Positions 58,301 to 64,000 of a stretch of 64,000 nt of DNA are shown piece by piece. Source of the DNA: Macrocystis pyrifera. Lineage: Eukaryota; Sar; Phaeophyceae; Laminariales; Laminariaceae. The notes under the pieces were generated by a model that saw nothing but the letters and a program-made list of their open reading frames with translations, did no database searches and was not told where the DNA came from. The stretch spans positions 1,322,501-1,386,500 of the forward strand of contig JASSKH010000043.1 of assembly GCA_031763025.1 (NCBI GenBank). Direction: 5' to 3'. The first letter of the stretch is position 1. Every line of letters begins with the position of its first letter. Position numbers and translations under genes: made by a program.

Positions 58301-61300
58301 ACCATCGCCAACCATACTGTGAATGTTTAGCGGCTTACTGGGGTAAACGAACACGATAGTGTATGCCCGGGATAATCCACGGTAGCACTCGATGGACAGC
58401 AGTAAATGCATAGAGTCGAAATTCTGGAAACCATTTTAAAAAGCAGTTCGTACCGAGTTGTGGATGCAACCTCCGAACCATCTGTCGGACGATATGTCGG
58501 AGCCCTCGTCCGTAACGCTCATGACCGTTACGCTTGTCATGGACACGTCTTCCCTGAAACGGGCGTAGCCCCCCTCCGCAACATTGAGAACCCCACCGTT
58601 CACCTCCTGAAGAAGACAAAAGACGGTGCCATGCATATTACATTATTGGGTTTCGCAGTACATAAATATGGAATACATCCGTATGCGTGTGGGTGCATCA
58701 AATACATCAAAACAACGACTACTACGGGGGTCTATAGTAAATAGGACCTGCGGTACAGACAAAAACATTCATATTTACCCATTTTTTACCAACAACATTT
58801 AATGCGATGAAGCCTGGACCCCGGAAATAGAGCTCGTAGATTTGATATATAGGTAAAAACACACTTGGTTAGTACCCATTCAGGACAACAAAATGAATAG
58901 TAGTTTCAGCCTAGTACGTTAACTTAATCGACGGACATGACATCTGCAGGTGTGTGTATTTCGCCCAACGGAGAGCGTGTTCGTGATCGTGAATCTATAT
59001 ACACAATCCTTTACAACGAAACTCCTCCTGGGTTTGCAACCCGGTGTAAAGCACATCGGGGGGACATTCGGTGATTTTCGCGTTGATAACAAAACCGAAA
59101 AAAAAAACCCCGGTTCAGCCCATATATTGTTGGGTTCGCGTACGTAGCGCACTTATCATTTTGCCAGGGCATGTGTCAGGTGTTCCACCTGATGGAGAAC
59201 GTGTTGACGAATGTGGGTCGACAGAACTAAAAGAAACCCAATTGTAAACCCACTCATTGTATACCGGCTACCGGGCTCACCTGCTACAGAACAGGCAAAT
59301 GTTGGGTGGGCCACCGAGTTTGTAGCGAACAATGGGGATATATACACGGGGCGGTTTTTGTCGTTCAGAAAACCTCCTCCACAGTTGCGCGCTTGTATTT
59401 ACACTCCAGTTCGGTGGTGAATGCTACGATAAGCGCGCCCCCACTACATATGAGACTCCTCCATCGAAAAGATGTATACTACTAGGGAGTCAACCAATGT
59501 GGTGTATGCCACGATAAGCGTGCCCCAACTACTTATTGGGCTCTTCCATTGAAAATATGTATACTGCTATAGAGTCAACCAAAACAGGACCTTGACGAAA
59601 AGTCAAAATGCAACCTAATGGACAAGGCCATGGACTACCGTAAGCAGAATACACCACGTATGGAGTAAAGACAAACTGTCAAGTCCATAGTAATACCAAC
59701 GACACTATAAATAGGCAATTCCTTAGCTGAGGAGCCACTTTGCTCAGACGTACTTCGGCGAGTAAATCTTAACCCTATGAATTAAGGAAAGCAATCTTCA
59801 TACCCATGAAAAGTTTGATGTGCGCTAAATCTGAGATAGATCAAGGCATGTATGCCCCAGATGGGTCCACTCTGCGTGGCAACTTGAACACGAGTTGAGG
59901 GAGGGGCAGAAAGACGCGGGAGCCCCGCCACAAGAGCAGCAACGATCCGTGTGAAGGGCATACTATTCGAGGGAAATACGTGTTAGGTTCGATCACGTGA
60001 AATGGCTATAACCGAAAAGAAAGGTAGTTCGCATTACTCCCTTCTTTCAGCACAGAGCAATGGAGAATGAACGGAGGGAGTGGTATCTCTGCCGTTTTGT
60101 TTATGGTGTCAGGGTATGACATGGCAGACTCTACACGTAGAAGACGGCCGGCAGTAGCGATTAGTTCAGGAAGAAATTTAGTTCGTCACTTCGAAGAACG
60201 TGTAGGGTGCCTGGTGTCTTTGTTTCTTGTCGTTTCGAGCTGGGTGGTTCGATATTCACATGTTTGAGGTTGAAAAACATGCACATTAACTGCTTCACAT
60301 ACCGTGCCACCATTAACTTGTTGTTCAAGTCCAGCAGCGGAAGACGCAGTACGAATAACGACTACAACAGCAACGGACACCCAGCATCCACACACCTGGC
60401 GTTTGTTGTCGGCTCCAGTGGTAAAGGAAAGAGCGATATCCGCCCGAAGCACCCCAGACGACACCAAGAACCGGACGTTCTCGAACGCGTAAACCTGGTC
60501 ACTCGCGAACGACCCTCCTTCCTGGGCCACAAACTTGAGCTTGTTGTTCATCACTTCGAAGGTGGTCCACTCGTCGCAGGCTATCCTGGCCGAGGTGACA
60601 ACGGCGTCGGTGTCGCCGGAGTTAACGGCAAGGTCTACGGCTTGCCTCAAGTCCGCGCAGGTACCTTTTTCAAGTGAGAATATCCGGGGAGGGGAGAACA
60701 ACCGCGAGGGAGGGGAGGTATGGGGAGGGGAGGGGGAGATCGGAACAACGATTATGGGGTTTGGGTCATGTCAGTACCGAATCAATCTCAGGCATGCTCA
60801 CGACCTCTGAGTTTAGGGGAAATCGTTCACTCGGTGCAGCTCGGCGCAGGCGCCATGCCGAGGTGGATATAACGGGGGGGAGATACCTATCATGCGGATG
60901 TGTTCATGTCTTGCTTTTGGCCGGATTTCTAGGGCCCTAGACCCTCGCATACTTGCGATAACGAAACGGAAACATCGTGGCGAGAAGGTACTGGCAAAAA
61001 AACACGAGGCTCGCAAGGGTTGGGAGGTGAGGGGAGGGGGTCGTTATTCACGGAAACCCAATTTAACGATCGAAACGTTTGCCGCAGTTAGGATAACGCG
61101 CTGCGTAGGTTATGTAGATATTGTAACCGATGGGGGTGAAGAAGAGAAGGCCAATGAAATCAAGGGAAGACGGGGGCAATGGAATAGGGGCTGCAGCAGA
61201 CTCATCTCAACTGTATGCGCTGCGCCTCCAAGCCCTTTTTTTCTTCAATCCAGGTCGAGCTCTTCGAGCGAAATACTTCGGTGAGTAGAATACATGTATT

Positions 61301-61816
61301 GTAGTAGATTCGTTTTTAAGTGTCGCGCATGGAAAGCATGGTCGGGCTTGCCCGAACAGTTTTTCACAAAAGTCATGCTCCGGGCGAGATATTAAACTTC
61401 TCGTGTGAGGTGCTCGTACAATATGGGGACTTCTGGGCACATGTAGAGTAGCGCGCAACCACGTCCTTGTTGTGGAAGAGGCGCGCGCTCTCAGGGTCGG
61501 CAACAGAAATAGGGGGCGGCGAACGGTACGGAAGTGTCCCATTATATCATGAAATCATATCGGCCTTGTGTAATTCATCTTTACAAAGCAGGCTCCCAAA
61601 ACTCGTGATTGGTGGAAGCATGCAGAGCCGGCGACGACTTGGTATTTCCGGTCTCAAAACGCCTAAGGACCGAGGCGCGCCGTGAATGAAAATTGACCAA
61701 GCACCAACGACAGCAAGCACCTGCCTACACGATACACTTACTAAGGTGAGCCTGCACGTACTTGCATCTGCTCCCGGTATGTAAACACCGTCGCTGATCT
61801 CGACGTCTTCAGCCAT
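51391..61816 (-). CDS. Pmp-like right-handed beta-helix repeat protein, at least eight exons, 3' end not found
   Basis: Exons (minus): 61816-61762, 60664-60396, 58606-58454, 58242-58087, 55235-55146, 53659-53555, 52670-52570, 51517-51391. They total 1,056 bp, all GT-AG and in frame (352 codons), and end in phase 0 with no stop, so more exons lie to the left. The N-terminal ~108 residues (TCADLRQAVDLAVNSGDTDA...) resemble the leader domain of parallel beta-helix proteins. After that come repeated rungs with GG[AVI]I.N.G and FxxN signatures, e.g. NQGGAIYNDGKVTMF, SGGQ, NGGAIANYDT, AVFENNVASEDGGAIS. This is the chlamydial Pmp-type repeat, also common in brown-algal surface proteins (family knowledge). 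A secreted or cell-surface role in adhesion or wall interaction is inferred. No signal peptide follows ATG 61816, so a 5' exon may be missing. Introns carry MITEs e and f and SINE 3. Confidence 0.75.
51659..51960 (-). mobile_element. tRNA-derived SINE, copy 3, with target-site duplication
   Basis: About 302 bp bracketed by GTAACAT (51652-51658 and 51961-51967). The minus-strand head GGCGTCTCCGGTGGCTTTGT begins the element exactly at the duplication, which fixes the 5' end of the family. Body and tail match copies 1 and 2. It lies in the intron between beta-helix exons 7 and 8, in the sense orientation of that gene. Confidence 0.85.
52570..52670 (-). CDS. Beta-helix gene exon 7
   Basis: Acceptor GGCTTGCAG|GTGAGC; donor GTAAT|GTGAGA, chosen over the earlier GT because it restores the frame with exon 8. 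Encodes VSNTGTLYFNGGVIFEDGFT then EANGGAIANYDTV. Confidence 0.88.
53555..53659 (-). CDS. Beta-helix gene exon 6
   Basis: Acceptor TTTCCGCAG|GGAGGG, donor GGGCAG|GTGAAT, phase 0. Encodes GGGAIDNNGVMKFLKKSLAL then FRGNRTYDSGDSGGQ, one rung of 35 residues. Confidence 0.9.
55146..55235 (-). CDS. Beta-helix gene exon 5
   Basis: Acceptor CTCTACAG|GACAAC, donor GCGCG|GTACGT, phase 0. Encodes exactly one 30-residue rung: DNEGNQGGAIYNDGKVTMFK then SAKFFDNACA. Confidence 0.9.
55271..55301. repeat. CAG/CTG microsatellite just upstream of a beta-helix exon
   Basis: About ten CAG units on the plus strand, i.e. CTG on the coding strand, 36 bp before the acceptor of exon 5. It may serve as part of the pyrimidine-rich tract. 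Confidence 0.85.
56956..57063. mobile_element. TA-flanked MITE, copy e
   Basis: 108 bp with TA ends; left TTGCGGGGGTCCATAG, right CTATGGCCACCGTAA. It lies in the 2.85-kb intron between beta-helix exons 4 and 5. Confidence 0.85.
58087..58242 (-). CDS. Beta-helix gene exon 4
   Basis: Acceptor AATCGCAG|GGGACA, donor ACATTT|GTAAGC, phase 0. Encodes GTIRFEDYFFASDCATVGGG and NGGGIFNGATGDIVFKGKMK, continuing the rung started in exon 3 (HNS-GTIRFEDYFF). Confidence 0.85.
58454..58606 (-). CDS. Beta-helix gene exon 3
   Basis: Acceptor CTTCTTCAG|GAGG, donor AACTCG|GTACGA, phase 0. Encodes EVNGGVLNVAEGGYARFRED through DRWFGGCIHNS; the GGVLNVAEGG and GGCIHN turns mark two rungs. Confidence 0.85.
58720..58829. 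mobile_element. TA-flanked MITE, copy f (diverged)
   Basis: 110 bp with TA ends; left CTACGGGGGTCTATAG; the right end is degraded (GACCCCGGAAA). It lies in the intron between beta-helix exons 2 and 3. Confidence 0.75.
59413..59583. repeat. 85-bp tandem duplication
   Basis: GGTGAATGCTACGATAAGCG begins at 59416 and a variant at 59501. Units share CTCCTCCAT.GAAAA or CTCTTCCATTGAAAA, then ATGTATACT and GAGTCAACCAA. It is intronic in the beta-helix gene. Confidence 0.8.
60396..60664 (-). CDS. Beta-helix gene exon 2 (N-terminal domain)
   Basis: The acceptor follows a long C/T-rich tract (GAAAAAG|GTACC) and the donor is CGCCAG|GTGTGT. It encodes CADLRQAVDLAVNSGDTDAV, IACDEWTTFEVMNNKLKFVA and later YAFENVRFLVSSGVLRADI: strand-rich, and typical of the segment that caps the helix. 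Confidence 0.8.
61762..61816 (-). CDS. Beta-helix gene exon 1
   Basis: Encodes MAEDVEISDGVYIPGADA plus one base; donor GCAA|GTACGT. With exon 2 it yields ADASTCADLRQ. An in-frame TAA lies upstream of the ATG (codon before GGA), so this ATG is the start unless the exon is internal with an acceptor between that stop and ATG. Confidence 0.6.
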
Positions 61817-64000
61817 GTTTAAAAAAGACCACCAAAAGACGACTCCTTAATGTTTCGGACTTGGTTGGGCTCGCGAGTACAAGTAAAACCGTCACTCTTC
61901 AGTTTCGCCACGCTCCGTGGCGTCTGCGCGAATAAGCGAGCTTCGCTCTTTCACTTCGAAGACAACCCATGCGCACGGTCATAACGTGTCATCAATTTCC
62001 CCCATGTCACACGTTTTTTTTGTCCAAGGGTGTCATCATTCATGGTGGTCGAAGCACTATAGATCGATCACGTCGCGCGGGGGGGGGACCTAAGCTCAGG
62101 GGGGTAATCGTTTAGCGTGGGGTGCACACGGCCAGGCAAGCACCCACGATACTGATGCATATTACTGGTGTGTTTTCTGGCACACCGAGGGCACACTGAA
62201 ACAAAACGACACAACCCTTACTTTTTTTCAGTCCCAGACAGGGTCGGGGGGGGGGGGCACGGTAAAAAAAATAAAAAAAAGTAAACAAGACAGTAAAAAA
62301 TCGTGATTTGTTTCGTTTCTGACAGAAATCCTAATCTAGGTACATCTGTTTTTCAATTCCGATACTCGTACGGTGGCCAGTGTAGAATTCTCCATTCTCT
62401 CTTTTTTCGTGTACTCCTGCGTATGTTTCTCATATCTCACTACAATCAGCACGTATGTTTGTTTGCAACCAAATGAGGAGACGAGAAAGATAAGCCGCGC
62501 GCACCCTCTTTTACAGCGGTACCTCTTTCGCAGAAGGGGCTAAGCTGGGATTCACACCAAGGCGAGAAATGTTCGAAGCGACATACCAAAGAAAAACAAA
62601 GTGTACGAAGAACTCACTCATTTTCAAATTAATGTTGCATTTACCGGCTTCTCTGTTTCAGTTCATGAAGCTATATATAGTCCACCTTCACGGAATCCTG
62701 AAAACGTACATACTAAGTGCAGTAGAATTAAACCTCGCGCGAGTACCCGCGAACAACGAGTATGTAGTGGCCAAAAATTGGAAAGAAAATACCCGGGTAC
62801 TCGCAAGTACTTGCGTTCTTTTAAAGTGTGACTTTTACAACAGCAGTTGTACTATTACGGGGGTCCATAGTTAATAGGACCTATGATGTACATAAAAACC
62901 TACATATTTACCTATTTTTATCAACAATATTTGGTCCTATTTACTATGGTTCCCCGTAATAATATTGATAGTACCACGTGGTGTACTAAACGCCGTTTAA
63001 ATAAAGTGGCTGGGTTTCGTTGACCATGCCCATTATATATCGTGTTTAATTCAGTATGGTTATTCTAATGAGATGCCATACAACTTTATACCTGGTATGT
63101 GGAGTTTCGTGCGTGAGTTGGCTTCACGCTGGAAAAAAAAGGATCGTATTGGTTTTATTAATAGTAATTTTACTCTCACAACGTGCGACACAGCAGTCAG
63201 TAGTTTTGGGTACGGTGTTCGTGTGTGAGTTGTCTCCACATTAACTAGCCCTTTCTACCCAGCTTCATTGTTCATCAGTACACCCAGTGTCCTTCCTAGT
63301 AAGTCCTTATTTTAGAGAGATATACCAATTCTGTAGTCCCAGACTGAGACAGAGAAAGGGTTTATTATGCCAGAATGAATGCAACACGGTAGTTGTCGAG
63401 CTTCAATTACTCGCTATGGTGCTATACTCGTACTCGTCACGAGTATTGACAAAGCAAGTTTGTAATCGCGAGTATTCGTGTTCAACTAGTACATCAGGTA
63501 CATACGCTGTACGAAGCAGCAAAAAATAAGCTTCAAACTTGCCAGCGCAAATGCAAAGCACGAGTATTCTGAATTATGTTTTACAAAACCGGGGTGGCGG
63601 AGACAACCAGAGTCTGGAAACTACAACAGTAGAAAGAAGGTCGTATCAGTACGTATGACACGTCACGTTGTTCTCGAACAGACGGCAGACGGGTGACGAA
63701 CACGAGACAAATATTCTAAAAACCGGTGGTCTGTTCTCCTGCGTTCCCCTGCATTTCACCCCACAGGAGTGCGTACGTATCACGTATGGTATTAAATAGG
63801 AGTGTGCCACCACGGTGCAGGTTTTGGTGTCGAGGTTGTGGCCTGTGGTAAGCCGGCGCAGGTTACACAACAATAGGGTACGACTGCTCTACCAGCAGTC
63901 TCGAAGTCCACCGCATCATTGCTGCTATAAGGGCAACACTGCTGAATCGTCCAAAAAAATCTGAGCGTTGTTGCTGTTCGCTGTATCTTGGTTCTGTGTA
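61817..64000. other. Right-hand end without a recognised gene
   Basis: Besides MITE copy g (62853-62961) there are only G-runs (62080-62090, 62248-62258), A/T-rich simple sequence and short frames. A 5' exon with signal peptide for the beta-helix gene could lie here on the minus strand. A piece reading FENNVT at about 63664-63681 (minus) echoes a beta-helix rung but has no clear splice sites. Confidence 0.45.
62853..62961. mobile_element. TA-flanked MITE, copy g
   Basis: 109 bp with TA ends; left TTACGGGGGTCCATAG, right CTATGGTTCCCCGTAA. Close to copies b, d and e. Confidence 0.85.

Noticed and set aside
60207..60677. 156-codon plus-strand open frame
   Set aside because: It is the complement of beta-helix exon 2, whose splice sites, phase and protein character support the minus strand.
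63646..63873. Possible 5' exon of the beta-helix gene containing FENNVT
   Set aside because: No splice sites keep a sensible frame, and the rest of the stretch lacks beta-helix character.

Overview
The window is nuclear DNA of an intron-rich eukaryote. The likeliest source is a stramenopile alga of the brown-algal type. This is inferred from short exons with GT-AG junctions set in long introns, a tonoplast-type MFS carrier, a Pmp-like right-handed beta-helix protein cut into many small exons, and a high load of TIR, LTR, LINE and SINE elements. No bacterial operon, CRISPR array, rRNA or intact tRNA gene was seen.

Layout. Positions 1-802 (minus) hold the 5' part of an unrecognised open frame that runs off the left edge. 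Positions 5781-25620 (plus) hold a nine-exon gene for an MFS transporter of the ZIF-like kind. All nine exons join in frame to 527 codons. Its first intron is about 12.8 kb and holds two decayed LINE copies, several LINE 3' tails, a short TIR element, and a 1,765-bp LTR retroelement that carries only a gag gene. The two 230-bp LTRs are identical and flanked by target-site duplications. Positions 25621-51390 show no convincing host gene. They hold TIR elements (including a hAT-type element nested inside another MITE), tRNA-derived SINEs, tandem duplications, a 61-G run and a KDZ-like transposase scrap. Positions 51391-61816 (minus) hold at least eight exons of a secreted or surface-type beta-helix repeat protein whose introns also carry MITE and SINE insertions. 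Positions 61817-64000 hold a MITE and nothing else that can be called.

The two host genes are not obviously linked in function. What ties the window together is the repeat landscape. One 109-bp TA-flanked MITE occurs seven times, one SINE three times, and one 240-bp TIR element three times plus fragments. The best discovery candidates are the LTR-gag-LTR element with no pol, which looks recently inserted, and the hAT-in-MITE nest with a perfect 8-bp duplication. All calls come from reading the sequence by eye; no database search was run.
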